Of a stretch of 64,000 nt of DNA, positions 43,241-52,301 are shown in pieces. The stretch lies in NCBI GenBank assembly GCA_038728085.1, contig JAVYUU010000002.1, positions 186,001-250,000 of the forward strand. Direction: 5' to 3'. The stretch is from Candidatus Bathyarchaeia archaeon (GTDB lineage: Archaea; Thermoproteota; Bathyarchaeia; Bathyarchaeales; Bathycorpusculaceae). Positions within the stretch are counted from its first letter, which is position 1. Every line of letters starts with the position of its first letter. A model generated the notes under the pieces. That model did no database searches, was not told where the DNA came from, and was given only the letters and a program-made list of their open reading frames with translations. A program made the position numbers and the translations under genes.

Positions 43241-43930
43241 TCATGGAAGGGTTAAAACTTCAACTTTTACTCTGCTGCCATCTTTTAGGTTAAGGTGTTT
43301 TCTTAGGCATGTGGGGGCGATTAGCTCTATTACAGAGGTATCGTAGTGGCTTCTTATAGCTGCCACAAGGGCGCCCTTAACCTTGTTTTCTATTATGGCG
43401 GGATAGCATTTCACTGGTCCAAAAGTGCGGTCTTCGCTTTTGAAGCCCTCAATCTCTATGGCTGGGTAAGCCTCCAATTCAAGGCGGGTTTTAACGTCGT
43501 AATCCGATAGGAGTTTTAGGTTTAGTGTTCCCGGGTAGGGGTCGAAGCCAAGCTTCTCAATAAACTGCCGCCTATAATGGTCTCTTGTCACATAGTAGGC
43601 GCCTTCTCCCAGCCCGGTGAAAACCACGCCTTCAAGGGTGACTGATGGCGGGTAGGCGGTTTCCATTAGAAAGCGTAGGTTTGCATAAAGCCTCTTAAGC
43701 TGGTTTACACCGGCTTCGGCGATTTGCACTAGGCAGCCCTCCGGCGTTATAGTGCGTTTAATCCAGCCTCTATGTTCAAGCTCGATTAGGTGGCGGGAGG
43801 CTGACTGCTGCGAGACACCCAATTTTCTGGCAAGAAATTCTGTGGAGATTTTTGCTGTTCTCCTGTGGGCGCCCATCTCGGCCAACTTCAAAAGCGTGTA
43901 GAGGTGTCGCCATTCCCGCCTTTCGCTCAT
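43241..43930 (-). CDS. ribK: CTP-dependent riboflavin kinase with N-terminal helix-turn-helix
   Basis: 229 aa. N-terminal winged helix (about 10-80: LARKLGVSQQSASRHLIELEHRGWI) fused to the archaeal RibK barrel (VVFTGLGEGAYYVTRDHYRRQF, GFDPYPGTLNL, AIRSHYDTSVIELIAP). Phosphorylates riboflavin to FMN using CTP. The DNA-binding part suggests it also regulates flavin genes, as proposed for fused archaeal RibR-type kinases. Confidence 0.92.
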   Translation of the reverse strand: MSERREWRHLYTLLKLAEMGAHRRTAKISTEFLARKLGVSQQSASRHLIELEHRGWIKRTITPEGCLVQIAEAGVNQLKRLYANLRFLMETAYPPSVTLEGVVFTGLGEGAYYVTRDHYRRQFIEKLGFDPYPGTLNLKLLSDYDVKTRLELEAYPAIEIEGFKSEDRTFGPVKCYPAIIENKVKGALVAAIRSHYDTSVIELIAPTCLRKHLNLKDGSRVKVEVLTLP

Positions 43931-43994
43931 ACCCTTAGCCCTTCGCTTCCCATTTAAGGGTAGGTGTCTCCATATTTAAAGAACACGAAAGTGA

Positions 43995-44762
43995 CTAGGC
44001 TTGGCTGCACGTGGCGTTTGCTACAACAAAAATGTTGCGGGCGTCAGCCATTTGTACTGAAACACGCACGGCATCGGAGCTTGTTGCCACAGTGAAGGAT
44101 ATAAGGTATGTGCCGCTACCACAATCCACAATGTATGGGTTTTGAACGGGCAGCCAGACTTCGGGGGTCTGCTCCCAATAGACAGCTGCCTGTTTGGCTG
44201 CAGCAGGCTTGTTCTCGTTGAAAATTCTGCATGTTAAATTTACGGTTTTAATGGACTTGTTTTCGTTGGCTCTGTAGTAGCCTTCAACCATTAGGGTGGT
44301 TGTCACGTTTATGGCGCCGTTTATGACTAGACTGGATTTGGACTCAAAAATTTTAAGCGTGTATAGGACGTGGGCGCTTGAAACGCCGAGTCCAAGGCTG
44401 CTCCATGAAATCTTCACGCCATCCTCGTATCCTCCGCCGTCCAAAAGCGTGTAGCGAATTTGGCATGGCTGCTGGGGTTGCAACCGCATGTAAGCGCCTG
44501 CTAACATGTCAAGGTTTTTCGCTAGAGCCGTTTTCTGTCCACCAGCCGTGATGTTGGCGAGGGCGCTTACCACGGCATTTCTTAAACCAGTTTTTAAGGC
44601 TAGAGCTAGCTCGGCGGTGGGGCTGCTTTCCACGTTTTGGCTTTCAGCGGCAAGCTCGTAGACGTAGATTGATGTGGAGGCTATTAGGATGGCGATGGCT
44701 AGGGCTGCCACTATCAAAAGTTGCCCAGAAGAGTTAGCTCCAAACGTTTTGGCAGTCTTCAT
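43995..44762 (-). CDS. Pilus operon: pseudopilin-like membrane protein
   Basis: 255 aa from ATG 44762, which overlaps the preceding TAA and follows GGTGGCG; the longer frame to 44828 is discounted. Sequence: short basic N-terminus (KTAKTFGANSSGQ), a hydrophobic helix (LLIVAALAIAILIASTSIYVY) and a beta-rich Thr/Asn-rich exterior. Resembles minor pilins/exported archaeal proteins. Last gene of the operon. Confidence 0.7.
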   Translation of the reverse strand: MKTAKTFGANSSGQLLIVAALAIAILIASTSIYVYELAAESQNVESSPTAELALALKTGLRNAVVSALANITAGGQKTALAKNLDMLAGAYMRLQPQQPCQIRYTLLDGGGYEDGVKISWSSLGLGVSSAHVLYTLKIFESKSSLVINGAINVTTTLMVEGYYRANENKSIKTVNLTCRIFNENKPAAAKQAAVYWEQTPEVWLPVQNPYIVDCGSGTYLISFTVATSSDAVRVSVQMADARNIFVVANATCSQA

Positions 44763-45184
44763 TATTTCGCCACCGCCAAGCACAGATAAATTACGTAAAC
44801 GCAGAACTCGCAGCCTTGGCTTGTGCAAACATACCTCACGAGAGTTATTTCTTGACTTTTTGAGCCTCCATTGGAAATTGTTTCCGTGTTAATCTGCCGC
44901 ATTTGGCTGTCGTAGATGGTTAAGTTGAAGATTACGCCTGTTGGCAGCAGTAGGTTTAGGGCTTCTCTAAGCCCAGACCAGTTGCCGGCGGTTATGTAGG
45001 CGGCTAGGCTTCCATCGGAGTCTAACTGCAAAAGTGCCTGCATGCCAATGGAGGCTAGACTGTTGTCTGTTTGGGGGCTTACACTTTTGGTTGCTAGGTT
45101 CGCCGAGATGGTTAGGGCTGAAAAGATTATGAATATGGCTAGGAAAGCCTCAATAACCCGAATTTGCCCATGATTTTGTCCCAT
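44762..45184 (-). CDS. Pilus operon: pseudopilin-like protein
   Basis: 140 aa from ATG 45184, which overlaps the previous stop (TGATGG). N-terminal MGQNHGQIRVIEAFLAIFIIFSALTIS is a class III-like signal followed by a helix; a small exported domain ends in CEFCVYVIYLCLAVAK. Probably a minor pilin. Operon-coupled at both ends. Confidence 0.7.
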   Translation of the reverse strand: MGQNHGQIRVIEAFLAIFIIFSALTISANLATKSVSPQTDNSLASIGMQALLQLDSDGSLAAYITAGNWSGLREALNLLLPTGVIFNLTIYDSQMRQINTETISNGGSKSQEITLVRYVCTSQGCEFCVYVIYLCLAVAK

Positions 45185-46239
45185 CACGTCTTTGGTCCTC
45201 CAATGAAAATTGTACATTTGTATATTCCATAGCCAATGCTGACAAGGTGCTCGAAGGCGTAAACGTCTGAAGCACTCCTTAAACTTGTGAAGTCAACGCC
45301 TGCATGGATGGGAATCTGCGGATAAACTGTCCACTCTGCGAAATGCCGTGTAGAGTCTAAGCCAAAAACCATAAGCACTGTGGGACTTGCATCAGTGAAT
45401 TCTGGAATTCTAAAGGTGTTGCTTCCAGTTTGCGTCAACTGCCACAAGCCGTTGAATGTTAGGGCATAGGCGCCTGTCAAAACCGCCCCGCTACTGGTCG
45501 GCTTGACGATCAACGTGTGGTTTATCGGTGATAGCTTCAAAAATGCGCCTCTTGGAAACAGCCAACCCTGAACGGTTAGAGGATAAACGCTGTAGGAGAC
45601 TATGCGGCTGTTGCATGTGGATTTTGCAAAAACAACAAGCAGTGCCGGGCTTTCAAGGCTTGTTGGAACCGTTATGTTGAAGTTTACTCTTCCACCAGTG
45701 TTTTGAAGGGTATACGCCCGTAGAAGGTTCTCCGCCAGAACAAACGCCTTTAGGCTTGTGGAAACTGGTGAACCTTCATCCCTTTTTGTCGCAGCTTGAA
45801 ACATATAGATGGTTTCGTCTGAATCTTGGATAACCGATGTTAGGTTTAGCTCCACATTGAAAACCGGCTTAATTTCAATTCTAAACGAGAGGTCTGGCGA
45901 CCTTAGGCTCGTGAATATTTGGGCATAGCTTAAACAGTAGATGTTTTCGCTATTCAACCTTGAAACCTTGTCCACATCGAGAGCATAGGGACTCTCCGCT
46001 ACAGCGTCGGCTAAGCCAAACTCTTCTGGAACGGTCTGCCCATCCTGCCCCCAGTCAGCTGGTCTTCCAGCATGAAGCAGTACATGCTTGGCGATTTCGC
46101 CGAATCTCTGGGCGGCTTCATGACTAGCCATCGTGTTTACAAGGGGTTGGAAGATTCTGGCTGTGGCGCTCATGGCTGAAAGAACCAGCAAAACCATGAG
46201 CGAACATGCGAAAAAAGTGTCTATGGATACGGCGGGCAT
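45184..46239 (-). CDS. Pilus operon: exported protein with N-terminal membrane helix
   Basis: 351 aa. Starts with a helix (SIDTFFACSLMVLLVLSAMSATA), then LLHAGRPADWGQDG, a recognised feature of archaeal pilus-operon proteins, and a large beta-rich exterior. Likely a minor pilin or assembly factor; unknown in detail. Confidence 0.65.
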   Translation of the reverse strand: MPAVSIDTFFACSLMVLLVLSAMSATARIFQPLVNTMASHEAAQRFGEIAKHVLLHAGRPADWGQDGQTVPEEFGLADAVAESPYALDVDKVSRLNSENIYCLSYAQIFTSLRSPDLSFRIEIKPVFNVELNLTSVIQDSDETIYMFQAATKRDEGSPVSTSLKAFVLAENLLRAYTLQNTGGRVNFNITVPTSLESPALLVVFAKSTCNSRIVSYSVYPLTVQGWLFPRGAFLKLSPINHTLIVKPTSSGAVLTGAYALTFNGLWQLTQTGSNTFRIPEFTDASPTVLMVFGLDSTRHFAEWTVYPQIPIHAGVDFTSLRSASDVYAFEHLVSIGYGIYKCTIFIGGPKT

Positions 46240-46255
46240 AGGCTTCCCACGCCTC

Positions 46256-47761
46256 TTAGGCTTGAGCGGTCAAGCCAAGCATTCCTCCCAGTAGGCTCTG
46301 GGAGAGCGCCAGTGAAATGTGCGCCGTTAAGACAAGCATGGCTGAATACTTGAAGCCAGCTGCAAAAGTGCCCTCATTCACCTTGCCCACAAAAAAGCCT
46401 GAAAGCCAACACTGCAGCAGTATGCCAAGCGAGAAAATGTTCATCTGCTCCTGCAAAACAAAGAAGGGCATAGGCGTAGCCCCTGGAAGCGAGAGGCTGG
46501 TTAAGGCGTAAACCGTCAAAGCCACCATAGTGGTTGTTAAGGCTATCAGAACACTCCAGATGAAAGCCAAAATCACATAGGGCCTTAGGAGAGCTTTCTT
46601 GTTAACCTCCACATCCTTCTGTTTCTCGCTATACTCCGTTAGAATTTCGAGGGCTAAGCTGGAGCCTCCCCCAGTCTTTATGGTTTCCACCAGAATTAGA
46701 AAGTTCACGAGAACCGGCCAATTCTGAATCTTCCTCTTAACGCTTCCAAAAATCTTCCGCAGGGGGACACCCCACTCCATCTGGCTTCTTATAAGCGTTA
46801 AAACTTCCGAGAACTTGCCGTAGCCAGGGCGTCCAGCAGCGTGGATTATACTTTTCTCCGGGGAAAGCCCTGTTTTCCGCGCTTCAGTCACATCCCTCAA
46901 AAAGCTTGGCATGGCGTTTTCAGCCGCATTGTTTATCCTAGCTATTTCCATGTATACGCCCGCCGCTGGAATGGAGATTGTTAGGAGGCAAGCCGTCACC
47001 ACGAGGGGGGCAACTTGCGGCGCTGTCAGGTATTTAAGCTGTGGCATGGTGAAGGCCAGCGCTAGGAATGCTGCGGAGCCTATGGCGGCTATTACGGCCA
47101 CTTGATATGGCTTTTTGATTCCCACGAGGTTGCCTTTTCTTTCTATGTGGGCGAAAATCATGAAAATCACCGAGATAAATGGCGTCAAGACAAATATGAG
47201 GAGGCATACAACCTCCGTTGGTAGACCCGGCGCCCCGGAAGCCCTCATGGGGTCGAAGATGGCTGTTGATGAGAAGATTATGAAGAGGATGTAGGAGCAA
47301 AGCGTCACGATAAGCATGACGGCGTAAGCCTCCACGAGGGTTCCAAGCCTTTCGATGCTTCGAAGGGCAGCGGCGCTTTGAATCTCGAAAATGGAGCGAA
47401 GCTTGCTTCTCAAATAATTGACGATATTGCCGCCGCTTCTGACGGCTGAAACATAACCCAGCAGGAATTCACGGTAAACCTTAGACTTGGTTTTTTCAGC
47501 TCTCTTCTGCATGACCGTCAGTGGGTCGTAGCCCAAAACCTCCACTTGGCGCACAACCTCTTTGGCTTCCTTCTGGAACGTGGGTAAGTGCTCGACGCCG
47601 CGGAGCTTCCTCCAACTCTCGTAGAGGGTGACACCGCTTGCCGCCAATATGGTGAAGAGCAATGCTGCAAAGGGCAGCTCCCGGTTTATTTCGCTTGTAT
47701 CCTCCTCCACGAAGCGGCTTAAAATGCGCCCGAAAATTTTCGGTTTAAACGATGCTTGCAT
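46256..47761 (-). CDS. Type II/IV pilus platform protein, TadC/FlaJ-like
   Basis: A 501-aa membrane protein with two GspF-type halves: the cytoplasmic unit around AKTKSKVYREFLLGYVSAVRSGGNIVNYLR followed by paired helices, repeated around ARKTGLSPEKSIIHAAGRPGYGKF and FLILVETIKTGGGSSLALEILTEY. Anchors the assembly ATPase. Stop is 3 bases from the ATPase gene side. Confidence 0.88.
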   Translation of the reverse strand: MQASFKPKIFGRILSRFVEEDTSEINRELPFAALLFTILAASGVTLYESWRKLRGVEHLPTFQKEAKEVVRQVEVLGYDPLTVMQKRAEKTKSKVYREFLLGYVSAVRSGGNIVNYLRSKLRSIFEIQSAAALRSIERLGTLVEAYAVMLIVTLCSYILFIIFSSTAIFDPMRASGAPGLPTEVVCLLIFVLTPFISVIFMIFAHIERKGNLVGIKKPYQVAVIAAIGSAAFLALAFTMPQLKYLTAPQVAPLVVTACLLTISIPAAGVYMEIARINNAAENAMPSFLRDVTEARKTGLSPEKSIIHAAGRPGYGKFSEVLTLIRSQMEWGVPLRKIFGSVKRKIQNWPVLVNFLILVETIKTGGGSSLALEILTEYSEKQKDVEVNKKALLRPYVILAFIWSVLIALTTTMVALTVYALTSLSLPGATPMPFFVLQEQMNIFSLGILLQCWLSGFFVGKVNEGTFAAGFKYSAMLVLTAHISLALSQSLLGGMLGLTAQA

Positions 47762-47764
47762 TTT

Positions 47765-49363
47765 TCACCACCCGCCCTTCTCGAGGAACTCCCGCTGGAA
47801 GAGCTCGGGGTTATTGTAGTATTTGCTTAGGACTTTGTTGACGCTTCGGTAGTCGCGGATGCCGTGCTCCACCATGTGGGCTAGAACCCGCTTGCGGTAC
47901 TCTAGCTCGTCCAGAAGCCTTTCCACTGGGATGTCGAGGCTTGCGGCCATCTTCCTCAGAAGGTAGCTTTCCCGCAGATTTTCGCGGAACATGTCTGTGG
48001 AGGGGTTCCAGCTGAAAACCTCCTGGTAGCTGTTGTAGTCCTTGATTTCCGTGACGCTGACGAATTTTCTGCTTGAAAGCCTCCTTCCAGACTCGAGGAA
48101 AACGGGCGCCCGCACATGCTTGACCGTTATGACACAGTTCATAAGCGGAATAATGGACGGCGGTATGTTCATAGGAGGCTGCGTAAGCCGTTTAATGGCT
48201 GTGTCCACGTCCTCAGCGTGCAAAGTGCAAAGTCCACCATGGCCCGTGGCAAGCGCTTGAAACAGCACGTAGGCTTCTTCTCCTCGGACCTCGCCCACGA
48301 TTATGAGGTCTGGGCGGTGGCGCACCGCCGACTTGATTAGGTCGTATAGGGTGATTTCGCCTTCGCTTTCCGGTCCGAAGCCTGAACGCGCTATTGTGGA
48401 TGTCCAGTTTTCATGGGGCAGGTTTATTTCGGCAACCTCTTCCACCGAGATGATTTTGTAGCTTGGTTTTATGAGGCATGCAATGGCGTTTAGGGCTGTG
48501 GTTTTTCCGGCGCCTGTAGCCCCGATAATCATGACGGACATTTTGTTTTCCATTAAAAGCCAAAGGTAGGCGGCGATGCTTTCGTTTATGGTTTCGTTTT
48601 CAATTAGGTCTATTATGGTGAAGGGGTCTCTGCGGAACTTGCGGATGGTGAAGGCCGTCCCATAGGGCGTGGTTTCCCTTCCAAAGGAGACTGCCAAACG
48701 ATGTTTTTCTGGAAGCGTCACATCCACTATTGGGTAGGCTATGCTCACGTGTTTGCCGGACTTGTGCACCATACGCATGACGAAGTCTTCAAGCTCCTGC
48801 TCGTCTCGGAAGACGATGTTGGTTTTGAGGTTCTCGTATTTACGGTGCCATAGATAGACGGGTTTGCTGACGCCGCTGCAGCCAATATCCTCCACATAAT
48901 CATCGTACATTAGCGGGTCTATCTTGCCGTAGCCCACAATGTCCCTTTCAAGATAGTAGAGGATTTTCCGCACTCCGACGGAGGATATGCCCTCTAGCAC
49001 CTTCCTGTGTTTGGCGAGGATGGAGGGCATCTGCCTCCGGAAAGATTCAGCCAGCGTCTCCTCGCCCTCGGGAGCTTGAAGCTCGAATTCCAAGATGTTT
49101 CTCAGTCGAGTATAGCCTTCCCGCTCCTCCCTTGAGAGGGGAAGCTCGTCCAGAACGTACATGTACTCAAAGGTTTCCTCATTTTGGACAATAGCCGCAT
49201 AGGAGAAGGGCGGCTTAAGCGGGTAATATTCTACTTCCACATAGCCCTCGGGAACGCTCCACCTTTGGGCTTCAAGCACGCCGGCTAGCTCAGCTTCATC
49301 CCAAAACTTGTCCCTAGTCTCCTGTTTCTCAGCGTCCTTCCAAAGTTTCAAATTAAACTTCAA
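47765..49363 (-). CDS. Type II/IV secretion assembly ATPase
   Basis: 532-aa GspE/VirB11-like ATPase powering pilus assembly. Walker A GATGAGKTTALN near 285, an Asp box (IISVEEVAEI), Walker B LIIVGEVRGEE and His box ATGHGGLCTLHAE. The N-terminal 120 residues are typical of archaeal pilus ATPases. Encoded directly upstream of the platform gene. Confidence 0.92.
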   Translation of the reverse strand: MKFNLKLWKDAEKQETRDKFWDEAELAGVLEAQRWSVPEGYVEVEYYPLKPPFSYAAIVQNEETFEYMYVLDELPLSREEREGYTRLRNILEFELQAPEGEETLAESFRRQMPSILAKHRKVLEGISSVGVRKILYYLERDIVGYGKIDPLMYDDYVEDIGCSGVSKPVYLWHRKYENLKTNIVFRDEQELEDFVMRMVHKSGKHVSIAYPIVDVTLPEKHRLAVSFGRETTPYGTAFTIRKFRRDPFTIIDLIENETINESIAAYLWLLMENKMSVMIIGATGAGKTTALNAIACLIKPSYKIISVEEVAEINLPHENWTSTIARSGFGPESEGEITLYDLIKSAVRHRPDLIIVGEVRGEEAYVLFQALATGHGGLCTLHAEDVDTAIKRLTQPPMNIPPSIIPLMNCVITVKHVRAPVFLESGRRLSSRKFVSVTEIKDYNSYQEVFSWNPSTDMFRENLRESYLLRKMAASLDIPVERLLDELEYRKRVLAHMVEHGIRDYRSVNKVLSKYYNNPELFQREFLEKGGW

Positions 49364-49370
49364 TTCCTTT

Positions 49371-49832
49371 TCACGCCTCCCCTTGGCTTGAACCCGAAAT
49401 AGTGATTCTGGGAGCTTTCACACCCACGGAGCATGTTAGGCGGATAAGCCCATAACCGCTAACATAAAAGCCTGAAACCTCAGCCTTGCATGGCAGATAA
49501 ACATGTAGTGCACTGTTTTCGATTGGAGTGTTTCCGAATCCTCCCTCCAGCCAAGCCCTAGCCGAGTCGTTTCTGAAACTGAGCCAGTACTGCCTGCCGC
49601 CTATGCTTGGCGGTGCATATATTAGGGTTTCAGCTGAAGCGTTTATGGTTGAAGCCATTGTTAGGAGTTTTGTGGTTTCCGCAGCCACGCGGTTCGCTAA
49701 ATCCTCGAGTTTCCTGGTTTCAGAGGAAAGCCGTATAGCATTGGCATAATCCATAAACGAGACTAGAAGGATGCTGGAGACGGCGATTAGGGCGAAGAAA
49801 GTGTAGAGATAGGCGGGCGTTATGGCTGGCAT
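49371..49832 (-). CDS. Pilus operon: pseudopilin-like protein
   Basis: 153 aa. N-terminal MPAITPAYLYTFFALIAVSSILLVSFMDY helix, then a helix (LEDLANRVAAETTKLLTMAST) and a small beta domain. Typical of small exported pilus-operon proteins; its gene abuts the next by 1 base. Confidence 0.65.
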   Translation of the reverse strand: MPAITPAYLYTFFALIAVSSILLVSFMDYANAIRLSSETRKLEDLANRVAAETTKLLTMASTINASAETLIYAPPSIGGRQYWLSFRNDSARAWLEGGFGNTPIENSALHVYLPCKAEVSGFYVSGYGLIRLTCSVGVKAPRITISGSSQGEA

Positions 49833-49833
49833 C

Positions 49834-50634
49834 CTATGAACTCACCACCTGAAAGACAACATGGCAAATGTAGACCTCAACATTCACAATGGCGCCTTCC
49901 AAGGTGCATTCTATTGGAAGCCAAACCCTCGCCTCAAACCCATCATAGACGGCCTCTAGGGCAAGAAGGGAAACCGTCCCTTCAAAAGTGAAAGAGTGCA
50001 CGGTGGAAGCAACTTTGGCGGCTGAAACCTTGAGGTTGAAGCCTCCGCCCAAAGTCAAGGGCTGCGTTTTGTTTAGGCTTATAATGTATATGCGTATAAT
50101 GTTGTAGGCTTTCCCATCCCTAATGCTGGAAGCCAAGACCGTGGCGGCTGGGCGATAACGCAAAACAAACTGTTGAACGCTTCCATTTCTGGCAAAAAAC
50201 AGCTGGGATTGAGTGGAGCCACCAAATCCAACGAGGGCTCTGCCGTCGCCTCGAACAAAAGTGCCCTCCATGCTTTCATGCAAAGCGCTCAACGCGTAGA
50301 GAACCCTCCCCACAGAACCATTAAAAACCAAGGTGGAAAAGCCGCCGCCATCCGCAAGCCTCAAAACAAGGGTTCCAGCGTTAGGCTCAGTTTGGAAAAT
50401 GCCGCCGCAATCCTCCATATAAACGGTTCTTGAAGCTCCAATATTCCAAGCCACAAGGCGAACAGCATCATCCAAAGCCTGCATATTCCGCCTAGCAACA
50501 GCCACCCCAAAAGCAGCACCCTCAACCCTCAACCGAGCCACAGCAAAACCATAAGCCACAGAAACCAAAACCAAAAGCGAACCAAACAATATGAGGTAGG
50601 TTACCGGAACAGCCAAACCCCGCCTCGAAACCAC
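49834..50634 (-). CDS. Pilus operon: pseudopilin-like protein
   Basis: About 266 aa if started at GTG 50634, which has a GGGGGG purine site just upstream; the open frame to 50775 reads through a palindromic motif and is not credible. Start of protein VVSRRGLAVPVTYLILFGSLLVLVSVAYG is a basic-then-hydrophobic class III-like signal, followed by a beta-rich exported part. First gene of the operon after the pilin. Confidence 0.65.
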   Translation of the reverse strand: MVSRRGLAVPVTYLILFGSLLVLVSVAYGFAVARLRVEGAAFGVAVARRNMQALDDAVRLVAWNIGASRTVYMEDCGGIFQTEPNAGTLVLRLADGGGFSTLVFNGSVGRVLYALSALHESMEGTFVRGDGRALVGFGGSTQSQLFFARNGSVQQFVLRYRPAATVLASSIRDGKAYNIIRIYIISLNKTQPLTLGGGFNLKVSAAKVASTVHSFTFEGTVSLLALEAVYDGFEARVWLPIECTLEGAIVNVEVYICHVVFQVVSS

Positions 50635-50730
50635 GAACCCCCCAAACCCTTTCCCAGACAACACTAGACAGTCTACTCTCCTGCAAATAGCCATCAACAA
50701 ACCTTTCACAACCCTGAAAAGATAAGACAG

Positions 50731-50753
50731 TGTGCGTAGTTTTGTTCTACACA
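50731..50753. promoter_or_regulatory. Palindromic motif, copy 1
   Basis: TGTGCGTAG, spacer TTTTGTT, CTACACA. The arms are the same as in copy 2 at 51400-51422 and the 7-base spacers differ. It sits about 97 bases upstream of the pseudopilin start, the right place for an operator. Confidence 0.7.
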
Positions 50754-50811
50754 TAGAATCAGTACAAAAAATCAAGACAGCAGTTCCAGAAAAAGAAAAA
50801 TGGATAGAGGG

Positions 50812-51348
50812 TTATGCGCTGCTAGGTTCTATGTAGGCTTCGACGTTTGTCTCTTTATAGTACTGAGCGTTAGCAGTGAACACCACAACGCTAATGGATA
50901 CTCCGATGTCGCTGGTTGATATGTGAGGCATACCGAATAGATAGATCACCATACGCGTGCCAGAAGGCAGCACTAGGTATTCACCACTTTTGACATCACT
51001 GAAATTACCCCAACTAGAAACATCCGACTTTGAGGCATATTTAGGATCAATCATTTTCGTTGTAATGTTGTACCAAATTTCTTGGGGTTCTACACCTCTG
51101 ATTGTTATTTTGTTTATGACCGCGTCGCGCCCACCTGTGTTTGTTATTACGAAGGCTGCTGATGCTGTGCCGCTTGAGCTGCACCATACGTGGAGGTTTG
51201 TTATTTGGAGGCTTTCTTCTTGTACGCGGGTGGTTGTGACGTTTATGGCGTAGAAGGTGACGACGGTTGCTAGGAGCACTGAAACCACTAGAATAATGAG
51301 CGTTGTTACCACTGTGCTTAGGGCTTTCCTATTCTTTAGCAGCTTCAT
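50812..51348 (-). CDS. Archaeal type IV pilin
   Basis: 178 aa from ATG 51348. N-terminus MKLLKNRKALSTVVTTLIIL is the archaeal class III signal: basic head, cut near KNRKA, then a long hydrophobic helix (STVVTTLIILVVSVLLATVVTFY). The exterior is a beta-rich, immunoglobulin-like unit with FVITNTGGRDAVI. The frame is open to 51423 but the extra part overlaps the palindrome. Probably the main pilin. Confidence 0.85.
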   Translation of the reverse strand: MKLLKNRKALSTVVTTLIILVVSVLLATVVTFYAINVTTTRVQEESLQITNLHVWCSSSGTASAAFVITNTGGRDAVINKITIRGVEPQEIWYNITTKMIDPKYASKSDVSSWGNFSDVKSGEYLVLPSGTRMVIYLFGMPHISTSDIGVSISVVVFTANAQYYKETNVEAYIEPSSA

Positions 51349-51399
51349 TCTCTTTTCGCTCCGTGTCTGCAATTTCCGCCATGTTTTAATATGATGGTT

Positions 51400-51422
51400 T
51401 GTGCGTAGAACAGAGCTACACA
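51400..51422. promoter_or_regulatory. Palindromic motif, copy 2
   Basis: TGTGCGTAG, spacer AACAGAG, CTACACA. About 52 bases upstream of the pilin start; arms identical to copy 1. Confidence 0.7.
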
Positions 51423-51533
51423 TACCCGTTCAACAGTTCAACACAAAGTCAAGTTTAAACATGTTTAAACAATTCATAGGAAATTTTTATTTACTGAGCC
51501 GGCCAAACCACGCCTAGGGAACGCCGGGAGAGT

Positions 51534-52298
51534 TTGAGAATGGCGAGGAAAGCCTTTAGCGTTGCCATGGCTGGGGTATGCGCCGCCCTATACGCCCTAA
51601 TAGGCCGCTTAACAGATTTGGGCATAACCTTTGGGGGTGTTGCCTTCTGGCCTGCAGCCGTTATTCCAGCGGTTTTCGCCGTTCTCTTTGGGCCTTGGGT
51701 TGGCGGAACTGGCGCCGCCATAGGCATATTTATTCGAGACATGCTTTTCCATGGAGATGCCTTGCTAAGCCTTTCCGCCGGTGTGACGGCAAACTTTGCC
51801 GGAGGCTTTTTGATTGGCTATTTCGCCCGCAAAAGCCCGGACTGGAGGAAGATAGGCACAAGCATGTTTATTGGCAGCCTCACTGTGGTGGCTGGCCTGC
51901 TGCTGCCAACGGTGCTTTTGCCAGCTCAGTCTGAAATCTTCACGGGTTGGCCCGCCTACGTAAGCCTCATAGTTTTCACCGTGGCGGTTGTGGCAAGCAT
52001 AATCATCATGACCGTTGTGGCTAAACGTTGGCCTGAATGGAGAAGCTACACTATAGGCTCCATAATTGGCCTAGGTGTCGCCAGCCTCATAATTGCCCTA
52101 GTGGTTTGGGGCTACAGCCAAGTCTTCTGGAGTCCGGAAGGCTACTTTAAGGCGCCTATACCGCCGGAATTCATGCCCCTAATATTCGTCTGGACCTTCG
52201 CCACGGAGATCCCCTTCGTCCTACTCCTCGGACCGCCCATAATCAAGGCTTGCCGCAACGCCTTCCCATCTCTGACAAGCCCTAGGAAGAGCGAGTAA
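51534..52298 (+). CDS. ECF transporter S-component-like membrane protein
   Basis: 254 aa with about six helices. The early AMAGVCAALYALIGRLTDLGITFGGV and GPWVGGTGAAIGIFIRDMLFHGDA pattern match substrate-binding S-components of ECF vitamin transporters. The gene is 3 bases before pantoate kinase and just ahead of PPAT, so a pantothenate-related or other CoA-precursor substrate is likely. No EcfA/T genes nearby; a shared module is presumably elsewhere. Confidence 0.75.
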   Translation: MRMARKAFSVAMAGVCAALYALIGRLTDLGITFGGVAFWPAAVIPAVFAVLFGPWVGGTGAAIGIFIRDMLFHGDALLSLSAGVTANFAGGFLIGYFARKSPDWRKIGTSMFIGSLTVVAGLLLPTVLLPAQSEIFTGWPAYVSLIVFTVAVVASIIIMTVVAKRWPEWRSYTIGSIIGLGVASLIIALVVWGYSQVFWSPEGYFKAPIPPEFMPLIFVWTFATEIPFVLLLGPPIIKACRNAFPSLTSPRKSE

Positions 52299-52301
52299 AA
52301 G

